A stretch of DNA of 23,342 nt, from contig BMAT01011193.1 in NCBI GenBank assembly GCA_019649035.1, positions 8,414 to 31,755 of the forward strand, written 5' to 3'. The notes beneath the pieces are model-generated. The model worked only from the letters and a program-made list of their open reading frames with translations, was not told the origin of the DNA and made no database searches. Below are positions 10,403 to 18,990 of the stretch, piece after piece. This DNA is from Elysia marginata (Eukaryota > Mollusca > Gastropoda > Plakobranchidae). The first letter of the stretch is position 1. Each line of letters opens with the position of its first letter. The position numbers and the translations under genes were made by a program.

Positions 10403-11328
10403 CATGGCAAACTATAGAACCCTCTCAACGGTGAAGCTTGCACATCGCTCTGTGTCTTTTCCATTTTTCTTGTTAAAACCATCGCAAATGAGTTGCAGGG
10501 GTATGTAGCTTGTAGTCAACTTTTTTGGTGTATTAATATGTGGTTGTAATATATCCTAAATTGTGTTTGTAGTACAAATAACTTGTCGTTCACATGACCA
10601 GATTTGTTTCTTTTCATTCTTTAACTTCTGATTTCTTTACTGGTTCTTGTTGCACAATTGAGTAAATTAGATTCCAAACTATTGTCAGATTAAGCATTAT
10701 GATACATAAAAAACAGATATATGATGAGTGAATAGTCTACATCTATATATTATTATCCTCTCTTTATGTCAACTATATATACACCTGTGATCATTAGTTT
10801 CTCTCTATTTATACGGGTATACATCTAGTATTAGATTACATTGATCTTTTTCTTCACCAAATGTGTTGGATATGTGTGGAAATACTGTTTCTTTTCAACC
10901 AGTTTCTAGGACACTCAATCATGTTTTGCCGTGACTTTGAAATTGCTGCACCATGTCCTCATATCGACTTAAAGGGCAGAATCGGTGTATGAACTACTCT
11001 CCCTTTTATTTATCCGCGGGCGTTGCTTATCTCTTCAATTCTGGTTTGTTTGACATGCATTTGCAATGGATTTTAAGTTTAAGCTGCTCTTGCTAATATA
11101 TTTCTTTCTGTAGTCTTTCTGTAGTAACTACTGACCTTTACTTACTTTTAAAGAACATGCATAAAATCTATAGGATTCTAAAGACTTTTTGAGCCTCCCC
11201 AACAAATGTAAATTATGTTACAGATTGTTGAAATTTAGTAAGTAGGCTACATATCTTGTAAATATGATTGCCTAAAAAATTTTAAACTCGAAACTAAGTA
11301 GCGTACAACGTTTTAAAACAAACTATTG
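10403..11328. other. AT-rich spacer
   Basis: Low-complexity TA-rich stretches (about 10740-10800) and a short duplicated TCTTTCTGTAG near 11103-11125. No open frame of note. Confidence 0.4.
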
Positions 11329-11545
11329 TTAGGTAGCCTATATGTGTTTGGGAAATGGTTTTTCTGTATCTGAGCTTGCTAGATGTCTGGCACAAAACCT
11401 GAGAATGATTGCGTGGATGCTGACTGGGTATTACTTGGAGCATGGATATCATATGATTTTGATCCTTGTCGGCCCACAGTGAGTGGAGCAGTGTGTAACC
11501 ACTGGGAAAGAAAAATGTGATCTTTTCTCTTGGTATGGCTTTGCA
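11329..11545 (+). repeat. Array module A-C, copy 6 (weak)
   Basis: Block A: GTTAGGTAGCCTATATGTG, TTGGGAAATGG and TTTTTCTGTATCTGAG. The GTTAGGTAG..CTAT start is almost the same as in the copy at 14831. Block C is poor (CTCTTGGTATGGCTTTGC at about 11528). The interior is GC-richer than the flanks, as in other copies. Confidence 0.35.
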
Positions 11546-12205
11546 ATCTGTAAGAATTATCTTTTGTGTCTTTTCAAAAAAATTTTGTCATCCCTTTACG
11601 TTTTGCTCTCGAAACAAACAGTTTGATTTTGAACTGAGACATCTTGTCAGTTAAGCCAGTTTGATAAGATAAACTCTCCTTTCTTAATATAGCATGTGTT
11701 AATTTGCACCTATTAAAACCATTTTACTTTGAACGTAAAACCATACAAAGCGGTTTTTGTTGACAGCCAAGCTCTTTTTGACGAAATTAAAATTATTAGG
11801 TTAGGTTGTTTTTTGGATACCTTGTTTTGGTCTAACTGTAAGAACGCCAGAGATTAGCCTGTTGCCCTGAGCCAGTGAAGTGAAATGGTCCCCGTTAAGT
11901 TGACTCAGCTACAAGACCTTTGCCCGAGATGATTAGCATGGCGGGAGCAATGAGCTTTTCTTTGCTTTGGAGGTTTGGTACCTGTAAGGTTTTAATCCTT
12001 AGAATCAACTTTGTGCATTATAAGAAAACTTCTTCATCTGATCAATTTATGTATACAATTGTTCAACTTAGTAAAAGTAGGCAAAGCTAAAAGTCATTCA
12101 CTCTTGACTGATCAAGGATTTACAATGTTTTTAGTTATTGCTCCTTAGGAAACAAAAAGTGAAAACTGTCATAGTGAAGTAATTTTTATAAATGTTCGTA
12201 GTTTG
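11546..12205. other. Spacer with possible eroded B block
   Basis: AT-rich except for a GC-richer stretch at about 11755-11990, which is 400 bases after block A of copy 6, the usual A-to-B distance. It includes AGCCAGTGAAGTG and GTTGACTCAGCTACAAG, vaguely like the B core. The match is too weak for a firm call. Confidence 0.25.
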
Positions 12206-12376
12206 TTTAGGTATAGCATGTACCAAAAATGCCCTTTTTCCTGCCAGTTTCTGCTAATGATAGATTTGTCAACCAGCGTGGAATCTCTGACACACATTCT
12301 GTATAAGACTAAAAGTTGTGCCTTGTAATGAATGATACTGACTGGTGAGACAAGTGTACCTTAGGTTTGCCTATCA
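12206..12376 (+). repeat. Array module A-C, copy 7
   Basis: Block A: TTTAGGTATAGCATGTACC, AAAAATGCCC and TTTTTCCTGCCAG ending at 12247. This is one of the clearest acceptor-like sites and is closest to the copy at 14831 (both read ATGTACCAAAA). Block C: ACCTTAGGTTTGCCTATC at about 12358-12375. Downstream of the CAG the common frame stays open for about 20 codons before a TAA. Confidence 0.55.
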
Positions 12377-12630
12377 TTTTATAAGTAAGTTGTACTTTAT
12401 CATTGTCAGCTTGTCTATGATTCCAATCCTTTTTAACTTTTTGGGGTGCATCTTTCGTATTTTTTTTTTCCATTTTTTAATGTGTTGCAATATTTTGTTA
12501 AAATTTGGTCTCTTCAATTTCTGTAAGAAATTTTCTCAAAAACCCCATTAAATCCACAATAAATTTTACCTTCTCTTTTTGGGAAGAAGTAGCTTGAATT
12601 ACCCATAAGAGTTAGCCTGTGATCTGTAAT

Positions 12631-12830
12631 CTTGGAATGCTTTCCTGTGAACCTCTTTTTGTGTGATGTTATGTGAACATTGAGAATGCCAGATTTCCTT
12701 TCAACTGAATGCAGTAACAAGTGGGATATCATCTGGGTTACCGTATGATGTTGCAGCTGCACGCTGGGCCTGAATTGTAGATCTATGTACAAGGATTGAG
12801 GGATGAGCATGTTTATGTTGCAAGCACATT
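12631..12830 (+). repeat. Array block B, copy 1
   Basis: CTTGGAATGCTTTCCTGTGA at the start matches the B start word. Further in, ATTTCCTTTCAACTGAATG and GTTGCAGCTGCACGCTGGGC match the B core (CTTTCAACTG, then CTGCTGCAACTGCAAGCTG in the copy at 18595). The block starts about 420 bases after block A of copy 7. It is cut short: a C-type word begins at 12831 where the D part would be expected. Confidence 0.55.
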
Positions 12831-12850
12831 TGTCTCTGGTTTGTCCTCGT
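12831..12850 (+). repeat. C block without its own A block
   Basis: TGTCTCTGGTTTGTCC is a good C match, and the next B block follows about 220 bases later, the normal C-to-B distance. The A block expected about 180 bases upstream would fall inside B copy 1. The unit therefore looks like a junction made by deletion or unequal exchange. Confidence 0.45.
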
Positions 12851-13049
12851 TTTTACTTTACCCCTTTTTGAGGTGAAATCATTCATACGTTTATCAATTC
12901 GATTTTACCGTTAATTAGATTTGAGTTTGATGTTCAAGAGAGAGAATCTGGTAACTTTTTTCCTTGATTATATTTGTGTAAATCTAGATAACATTACATT
13001 TTTAACTCTACCAGAATCTCAAAATGTTGTTAAGGGTTAGGCCATTTGT

Positions 13050-13470
13050 GTGGACTTATTTTTCATCTGAGGTACTAGGTTGTTACGCAGTGAGAATTGT
13101 CAAGATTGGAGCTGGACATCCTCCTTCAACTGCCGTGGCAGAAGATGCGGTGCGAATGCTAGCTATCTAGTGGGTAGACTGTTGTGAAATGAGTGTCCTT
13201 GCGGTGGCAAAATCTGGTTACTCAGTGTGGAAGTTGGAACAAAGACCAGCCAGCCCAGGGCTGTTTATTTGATTTTTTTTTGCAGTCATTTGGCTTTGTA
13301 AGGGAATCGGTCAATAGTACCAATACATCGTGCGACATTGGCTTACCCATCGTTCGACATTGGCTTACCTCTGCTGAGGCGTGTTGTGGGGACTTTTTGA
13401 TGAAGGCGAGACTGATGGTGCTTTGTGTGGGTTCGTAATTTGTAGACAACCAATTTGTAAAACAAAGCAC
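13050..13470 (+). repeat. Array block B-D, copy 2
   Basis: Starts with ACTTATTTTTCATCTGAG and GTACTAGGT, then CTCCTTCAACTGCCGTGG and TATCTAGTGGGTAG. Element D is a T9 pyrimidine run ending TTTTTTTTTGCAG at 13285. The block is markedly GC-richer than its flanks. An 81-codon plus frame (13193-13438, GTG start) and minus frames of 82 and 64 codons overlap here. High GC makes stops rare on both strands, so none is convincing as a gene. Confidence 0.55.
13326..13369. repeat. 22-bp tandem duplication
   Basis: Copies at 13326-13347 and 13348-13369 both carry CGACATTGGCTTACC and differ at one position (CATCGTGCG against CATCGTTCG). The duplication lies inside B copy 2 and is not found in the other B copies. 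Confidence 0.9.
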
Positions 13471-13767
13471 AAAGACAAAGTAACAAAATCATTATTGTGT
13501 AGACCATGGTATTAACAAATATGACTGAATTTAGCACATTGTTAATTTTCTACTCGAAGTTGAAAATCCATTTTTTATCACTCTATTTTATGCCATTCAT
13601 GTTAGCTTTTGTAACTTTCCAAAACGCTATGTGGTTTATCTTAGGTTTTGCACCTTTCCGAAATGCTTTGAAGTGTTGATGAAATTATTTTTAAAACAAT
13701 AATTAACCTGCGTTTTTTAAATGCACTGTGTGCTGACCAATAAGCTTTTAGAAAGATACAGAAAGAC
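13471..13767. other. AT-rich spacer
   Basis: Array spacer. CTTAGGTTTTGCACC and TTTCCGAAATGC near 13641-13667 form an A-like word, but without an acceptor-like CAG. It may be a relic of a duplicated A block. Confidence 0.3.
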
Positions 13768-13938
13768 TAGGCCTAGGGTTTTGTGCAACAACACTTTATT
13801 CCCCTCACTGCTAGCCAATAACGCAGACTTACACAGCCAGTGAAATCTTTGGTGGGCTATAGAGGTGTCACCTACTGCTGTCTCTGCTACCATCATCAGC
13901 ACTACTGCCACTCATCTACTCACTGGTTTGACTTTCTG
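13768..13938 (+). repeat. Array module A-C, copy 8
   Basis: Block A: GGCCTAGGGTTTTGTGCAAC, CTTTATTCCCCTCACTGCTAG ending at 13814, almost the same wording as the copy at 7788. Block C: CACTGGTTTGACTTTCTG at 13921-13938, about 150 bases away. The next A block follows about 1,060 bases later. Confidence 0.55.
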
Positions 13939-13966
13939 TGTACCTTATCTTAGTTCTTACCCAGAG

Positions 13967-14125
13967 GTTTTTGTTGTCTACTCATGCTTTTCAATCTTCA
14001 ACTTTATTCATGCACCTGTGTTATGAATTTCTAGTCTTTTTTTTTGTTGTCTTATATTACTCATGCTTTTCAATTTCAACTTATTCATGTACCTATGTTA
14101 TGAATTTCTAGTCCTTTTTCAAAAT
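13967..14125. repeat. 79-bp imperfect tandem duplication
   Basis: CTCATGCTTTTCAAT at 13981 recurs at 14060. Both copies continue with TTATTCATG, ACCT.TGTTATG and AATTTCTAGTC and are preceded by TTGTTGTCT. The duplication lies between block C and block B of the same unit and, with the 15-bp duplication after it, accounts for the unusually long C-to-B distance here. Confidence 0.9.
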
Positions 14126-14187
14126 CTACGGTTTTACTACTATGGTAGGTTTAACTTTATTTTGGAGTTAAATCTAAAGAACTCAAT

Positions 14188-14217
14188 CCTCAATTATGTC
14201 ATCCTCAATTATGTCAT
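14188..14217. repeat. 15-bp tandem duplication
   Basis: CCTCAATTATGTCAT occurs twice head to tail at 14188-14202 and 14203-14217, identical in both. Confidence 0.95.
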
Positions 14218-14270
14218 TACTAATATTATTAAATACAGATCTATAAAATTGTTTGTTAAGGTTAGGGTGT

Positions 14271-14665
14271 TCTCTGTGAACTTCCATGCTTTCATCTAAG
14301 CATATAGGCTTTGATGTGTTGTGAGATGGATGAGGATTCCTGATGGTGATGTAGGAGAGCCACCTTTCAACTGTCATGGATGAGAGAAGTGATCTTGGTT
14401 ATGCTAGTGCAACTGTGGGCCGATGCCTAGTGGGTGGCAGTTGCTGTGCAAGATGATTTTGGCTTACCAAATTCTTTGACGTTTCATTGGGCAAGGGGTC
14501 TCTTTCGGGTGGACAACAGAAGTCAAGAGAGATCTTGGGGAAACGTCCTATCCAGCTTTGATTTATGTGCGGTGAAAATGGTTGTGTGGGTCATGCTTCG
14601 GCTTAGGCAGATTTGTTCGAGCAGCGAAAGGCGTGACGTACATAGTACAATCTGGTTTCCATAAT
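14271..14665 (+). repeat. Array block B, copy 3
   Basis: TCTCTGTGAACTTCCATGC and TTTCATCTAAG start the block, followed by CCTTTCAACTGTCATGGATG, AGAGAAGTGATCTTGG and CTAGTGGGTGGCAG. These match the copies at 17600 and 18595 in the same order. The D element is weak (GGGGTCTCTTTCGG). A 76-codon plus frame (14434-14664, GTG start) fills the second half and has no recognised domain. Confidence 0.6.
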
Positions 14666-14830
14666 TGGTCAGTAAAACTAAAATACCTTGGAAGAACTTT
14701 TGTAATTTTTTTTAAAATTTCATTGCAAATATTGAGGTATTAAAGTTAAAGATCACTGTGGTTAAACAAAATGTCATCAGAGTTAGATTAAAGACTAGAT
14801 GAATTGAAATATTTTTTAAAACTTGAAGTA

Positions 14831-15032
14831 AGTTAGGTAGACTATGTACCAAAATGCCTTCTTTTTTCCCTGGCAGTCTTGAGAGACCTGTCAACTACTG
14901 ATGGCTATTCATGATGTGGAAATTGTACCGTGGTAGGCTGACTCATGTTTGACATTCCTGAAATTTCGTAGCGGACACAAGGTGTACCAACAGCTCCCTT
15001 CTACATACAACTGCTTTTCTGGTTCGACTGAC
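14831..15032 (+). repeat. Array module A-C, copy 9
   Basis: Block A: AGTTAGGTAGACTATGTACC, AAAATGCC and CTTTTTTCCCTGGCAG ending at 14876. After it come GACCTGTCAACTACTGATGG, shared in part with the copy at 18215 (GTGTCAACTGATGG). Block C: TTTTCTGGTTCGACTGACT at 15016-15034. No B block follows: the next A block begins only about 410 bases after this one. Confidence 0.6.
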
Positions 15033-15242
15033 TAGTTCTATTTTTGCTTTAGTTTTACTTAAGAGTTGTTTTTGTACTTGTCTCACCGTTTTATACAGTG
15101 ATGGTTTTAACTGTAATGCCCAATTTTTTATTGTGATAAGATAAAAAAAAAATCTTTACATGCTTTGAGAACAAGTAGATAGGTCTATTTAGAGAACTTA
15201 AATCCAGCCAAAGAACAAGTTAAGATTTTTTTCCCTGTGATT

Positions 15243-15442
15243 TAGTTTGGTGTGTGCGAAAATGCCTCTTTATTTCCATTGCCAGTTGGAAGAATGAATT
15301 GCTCAGCTTCTGGTGGCCTATCAAGTATTGGACTTATCAGAAAAGATAGAGTTCTTTGGATTTATAAGCCATTCTGGTACCTGCTGCTCGGCTGCTTTGT
15401 CCCGTCTCTTCGCTTTTGCCCAAGTCTGTGGTTTGAAAGACC
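15243..15442 (+). repeat. Array module A-C, copy 10, open frame
   Basis: Block A: TTTGGTGTGTGCGAAAATGCC, pyrimidines and CCATTGCCAG ending at 15285. Block C: GTCTGTGGTTTGAAAGACC at about 15424-15442. A frame is open from 15252 to a TAA at 15470 (72 codons from a GTG; first ATG is 15 codons in). It reads VCENASLFPLPV over block A and WFERPD over block C, with 47 codons between, in the same frame as copy 1 at 4591. The window offers only these two fully open copies, so coding is possible but unproven. Confidence 0.55.
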
Positions 15443-15612
15443 TGATTCCTACTTAAGTTTTCAACCTTAATAATTTTTTGTCTTCTCGCCTATCATGTAT
15501 TATATAAAGGAAAAAAATAATTAGTAAAACTGTGTACCATAGTCTATAGATATTCTTTTGCAGTGAAAAAAAATTTTTAGTTAAATTTCTCAATCGTGTT
15601 TGAACGTAAACC

Positions 15613-15625
15613 TTTTTTTTTTTTT
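15613..15625. repeat. T13 tract
   Basis: Uninterrupted run of 13 T in the spacer just before B copy 4. Similar runs sit before or inside several units. Confidence 0.9.
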
Positions 15626-15651
15626 ATTAGTGGTAGACTTATGGTTTTATA

Positions 15652-15920
15652 GTCAACAACGATGCTTTCATTTGAACTACTAGGATGTCATAATGTTAGA
15701 GGTGGATGTGTCAACAAAGCTGAGTGATGGGAAAATCAAGTCACAATCTTTAAAGGGTTACACAAGGGCCAATGGATGTTGAAAACAATCTCCGAAAGTA
15801 CTGTAGTTGAGTTGAGTTATTGTGATGGACGGTCTTCTAAGTTTCAACAGTGATGGATCTCGCGGTTCTGCCTAGGATGCAAATAATGGGAACAATGACA
15901 TCAGGGTAATGCATCTTGTA
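15652..15920 (+). repeat. Array block B, copy 4 (diverged)
   Basis: GATGCTTTCATTTGAACTAC and TAGGATGTCAT match the B start, 410 bases after block A of copy 10. The later core words are poorly kept (GTGTCAACAAAGCTGAG). It ends in ATCAGGGTAATGCATC, a fair 5' splice-donor-like word. Confidence 0.45.
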
Positions 15921-16120
15921 TTTTGCTTCGTAAAATAATTGTGATCGGTTGTTTTATAAGTGAACTCTATAAAATCCTTGTTCGTGTTAATTTTTTTCTT
16001 TGTCTTGATAGTTTTTTTTAGATGCTCAGATTTTTATCAAATTTTTAACGGTTTTGTACATTATGATAAACATACGAGACTGAGAGTTAGTCTTTTAAAA
16101 GCTGTCTTTGCAAACGTTAG
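15921..16120. other. AT-rich spacer
   Basis: T-rich spacer crossed by an 87-codon plus frame (15960-16223) that begins at a GTG, has a Phe/Leu/Val-rich start and ends inside the next module. The hydrophobic start comes from T-rich codons. Confidence 0.35.
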
Positions 16121-16302
16121 CATTAGGTATGTGCGAAAATGTGTCTTTCCTTTCCACTCGCTAGATAGGGACACCTTTTTATTACCTGTCAAGCACAGAA
16201 GTCAAGGCAAGTCACTGTTCTGAAAGCTCAAACACCCGGGACTCACAAGCCATACAGCACTGCATTTTCCTCACAGGCCTGTTTAGCTGGTTTGACTTAT
16301 AT
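16121..16302 (+). repeat. Array module A-C, copy 11
   Basis: Block A: CATTAGGTATGTGCGAAAATG, TCTTTCCTTTCCACTCGCTAG ending at 16164. Block C: TTTAGCTGGTTTGACTTATA at 16282-16301. A is about 1,064 bases before that of copy 12, matching the unit length of the best-kept part of the array. Confidence 0.6.
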
Positions 16303-16509
16303 CTTTCTACCTTTTGATTGTTTCGCTTGTTTTTCTTCTTTCATCATCCCTACAGTCCGTTCTGGAAATGCCTATAGGATATTTTTTCCTGGCTTTTTTT
16401 GCCTTCCCAATTTTTTTACTTTTATCAAGCACTTTTTAGACTAAAATTATATTTCAGTTCCCTTAAAAAGATTGTCTCTTAGTATTAGACCTCCCTCCCC
16501 CTCCCTCTT
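16303..16509. other. T/C-rich spacer
   Basis: Spacer dominated by T and C, with CCTCCCTCCCCCTCCCTC near 16490. No open frame. Confidence 0.5.
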
Positions 16510-16910
16510 AATTTTTCATACTTTCCTCTGAAAGTTCTGCGAGCGTTGAAATGAAGGGTACCGTATCGAAAAGGATTTGTGCGACATTACCTGGACGCTG
16601 ATACTGCAAGCAGCGACTGATAGATCAAAATGTCAGGGTTATAAGATCTATAGAGGCTGTTACGAATATTTTCTGGCAACGTTGGATCACACAGTGCAGC
16701 AAGGTTCTTGTGCCAGAGGTAATTTTTCCAAAACAGGTTTTCAATCTGCATTGAAGGGCTACAGGCACCGTAAGCCTATTTGGAAACTGCTGACGATGTG
16801 ATGTGTTGGTAGTGGCGATTTGATTGTGCGGTGCCGTCTGGAGTGTCCATATATCCGTCTTCCAGCAACTTAACTGAGAACCAATCATGCGACTACATGA
16901 GAGCAGCTGC
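16510..16910 (+). repeat. Array block B-D, copy 5
   Basis: CATACTTTCCTCTGAAAG at 16517-16534 matches the B start word at 390 bases from block A. Later, GATACTGCAAGCAGCGACTG corresponds to the TGCAACTGCAAG core. Element D is AGAGGTAATTTTTCC followed by AAAACAG at 16736, like AGGGACAATTTTTCGCC in the last copy. The end, ACATGAGAGCAGCTGC, also matches that copy (TATGAGAGCAGCC). Frames of 74 codons (plus, 16577-16801) and 87 codons (minus, 16625-16888) overlap; neither is recognised. Confidence 0.55.
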
Positions 16911-17185
16911 TTGAATATTTGGTGATGTCATTATGTTGCTTTAGTTAATAATAACCAATCTTCATAAATTTTGAAAAAGCCATTTTGAAATGAAACAAAA
17001 ATTTCATGTACAAACTGTCACCATGAACCCCATGTGGACCTCTACTCAGTTAAAGCCTATCAGGGATTAGTCCATTTTGCTATTTTCAAAAGCGTCACCA
17101 TGTAAATTGAAGAATGAATGAAAGCTAAAAGTGAAAAGTTAACCGCATGTAGGCTATGTTGTTTTCGGTTAATAGGCCTACTTTT
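16911..17185. other. AT-rich spacer
   Basis: Spacer ending in GGTTAATAGGCCTACTTTTT, just before the next A block. Nothing else is seen. Confidence 0.45.
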
Positions 17186-17382
17186 TGTAGGTGTTGGCGA
17201 AAATTGTTCTTTTTTTCCTATCAGTGTTTGGAAATAGAGCACTGAGCTCCTGACCATGCGCTGATCAAGACGAGGGATCTTGGCCTGTCGTGTTAAGGAA
17301 GATAATCAGAATATCTCTGCTTCACAAGTGATACCAACTGTCTCTTCTGTACCTGCCTGCATCTCTGGTTTGACCTTCTTTC
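17186..17382 (+). repeat. Array module A-C, copy 12
   Basis: Block A: TGTAGGTGTTGGCGAAAATTG, then TTCTTTTTTTCCTATCAG ending at 17224. Block C: GCATCTCTGGTTTGACCTTC at 17359-17378, nearly the same words as copy 13. The common frame is open for about 12 codons after the tract before TGA. Confidence 0.6.
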
Positions 17383-17599
17383 TCCAATTTTTCATTCATA
17401 TTTTTGTATTCTCATTTATGCGATGTTGCTTTTTCCTTTTAAGCTTTCAGACTGTTAAAGTTTCTTTTTAACTGCAATTATTCCAGCAAATTCTCTTTCT
17501 TTTTATCTAAATTTTACTCATCCACAAGTTAAAGTTTTAAATAAATAAAAACTCCCTTTTCTTTGAAAGGCCAAAGTTATAAAGCTATAAATTAGGGTA
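17383..17599. other. T-rich spacer
   Basis: Spacer between blocks C and B. A 63-codon frame (17280-17471) enters from copy 12 and is Phe-rich because of T-rich codons. Confidence 0.4.
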
Positions 17600-17995
17600 T
17601 TTTCTGTGTATTTCCATGCTTTCATCTGGTACTAGCCAGTGAGGAGAAAGCGGGTGTGCTAGATAGGCGACTCTATCGTGGTCATGGATGTCTTCCAACT
17701 GTTCTGAGTGAGAGATGTTTACACAGTCGAGATCGTAGTAGTGCAGCCGCAACCTGACTAGTGGTCACAGTGATGAAGCGAGTGTGTCAGCAGCGCCGAG
17801 CGGCAAAGTCCACCGGGACGCACCCTTTTTTTTCTATGGTTTTACAGGGAACACATGGCGGGTTAACCTCTCACTCTGCAGTGGATTATGGTTGTGCCGT
17901 TCTCCGAGCAGATTGATGCACAGGCAGGGTATGCCACCATATGCTGAAATAGGAAGAGATTGTTGCAGGCCCACAAGTCCGTTTTGAATGGCTTC
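17600..17995 (+). repeat. Array block B-D, copy 6
   Basis: TATTTCCATGCTTTCATCTGG starts the block at about 17609, followed by GTCTTCCAACTGTTCTGAG, GTGCAGCCGCAACCTG and ACTAGTGGTCACAG in the usual order. Element D is CCTTTTTTTTCTATGG then TTTTACAG ending at 17847. Frames of 67 codons (plus, 17784-17987, GTG start) and 62 codons (minus, 17863-18051) overlap and show no domain. Confidence 0.6.
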
Positions 17996-18214
17996 AAAGT
18001 TTGGTAACTTTTTTTGAATTGTAGATTTGAAAGATCATAACTTTCCTCCATTTCGAAATTTAGGCTAACTGTATTCTCTCTGCAACATAGACCACTCGGT
18101 ATTATTGCAAATTTAAACCAGATTTTCCCCTCTGTTTTTTAGAATACTTCCACTTTATACAATGAATACCGGAACTGTAACGCAAAGTTGGATTTTGAAA
18201 CGATATTGTTATGA
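17996..18214. other. AT-rich spacer
   Basis: Spacer between B copy 6 and A-C copy 13. No features. Confidence 0.45.
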
Positions 18215-18424
18215 ATAGGTAAGGTTTGTGCGAAAATGCCCCTCTTTCCCTGCCAGTGTGTTCTGTAGTCGTGTCAACTGATGGTTACTTATGGAGTGTT
18301 GGAGCAATGGCGGCTCTGCTAAGTGGTGAATGAAAGACCAGTCAAATCTGCTTGGAATGACCAAATGATACGAACTGCTTTGCTTCCTACACACCTCTGA
18401 CTACATCTCTGGTTTGACTGTCAT
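18215..18424 (+). repeat. Array module A-C, copy 13
   Basis: The best single copy to define the consensus. Block A: ATAGGTAAGGTTTGTGCG, AAAATGCCC and CTCTTTCCCTGCCAG ending at 18256. Block C: CTACATCTCTGGTTTGACTG at 18401-18420. In the common frame it reads CENAPLSLPV and stays open for about 22 further codons before a TGA. A 61-codon minus frame also covers it. Confidence 0.65.
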
Positions 18425-18594
18425 ATGTCTACTTTTGTTACACTAACTTTGTGTATGTTTTCTTTTTTAAATTTCTTTTTGTAGTTAAGTCTCTTCCTAA
18501 TTCATTCATTTCTGTAAGAAAAAAAATTCTTTAACTTTAAGAATTTATTTTTCAATTCTGTCACAATTTAGAATTGTCTGTCAGTGCTAGGATT
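18425..18594. other. AT-rich spacer
   Basis: A- and T-rich spacer between block C and block B of the last unit. Confidence 0.5.
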
Positions 18595-18990
18595 TTTTTT
18601 TCCCCTGTCAACTTCCATGCTATCATCTGAGCTGCTAGGTCATGGTATTGTGAGGTAACGTTCTCCTGGTATGCCAGAAAGAGGATGTGGGTGTCTTCCA
18701 TTCAACTCTGGAGTTTGAGAGAAGTGTTGTGGTCTCGGTATTGCTGCTGCAACTGCAAGCTGTGCATCTGTGGTCGGTGTGGTTCTAATGCCGGGGGTCA
18801 AGGGATGACGGTTGTGAAGTCTGAGCGTGTGGTTACCCTTTACAGACGGGGTCGCAGGGATTCCAGGGACAATTTTTCGCCTCGCTTTGCAGGGATGGAT
18901 GCTAGGAGCAGCATAGAGAGTTTTTGCAGGATTATCATCTTGACAACATTGGTGGTTTTGCAATGAGGGCTTGCAGGCAAAATATGAGAG
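18595..18990 (+). repeat. Array block B-D, copy 7
   Basis: CAACTTCCATGCTATCATCTG and AGCTGCTAGGTCATGG start the block, followed by CTTCCATTCAACTCTGG, GAGAGAAGTGTTGTGGTCTC and TGCTGCTGCAACTGCAAG. Element D is AGGGACAATTTTTCGCC then CTCGCTTTGCAG ending at 18892. It is the GC-richest block of the window. Large frames lie on both strands: 93 codons plus (18685-18966, opening with ATG in GAGGATGTGG) and 122 codons minus (18640-19008). Mutual overlap and GC content argue against reading either as a gene. It is the last unit of the array. Confidence 0.6.

Noticed and set aside
15016-15034. tRNA gene or intact SINE at GGTTCGACT
   Set aside because: No A box at the right distance, no cloverleaf pairing found by eye, and no terminal simple repeat tied to the module.
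16715-16726. AGAGGTAATTTTTCC as a functional 5' splice donor in block B
   Set aside because: Equivalent positions in the other B copies read AGGGACAATTTTTC without GT, so a donor is not conserved.
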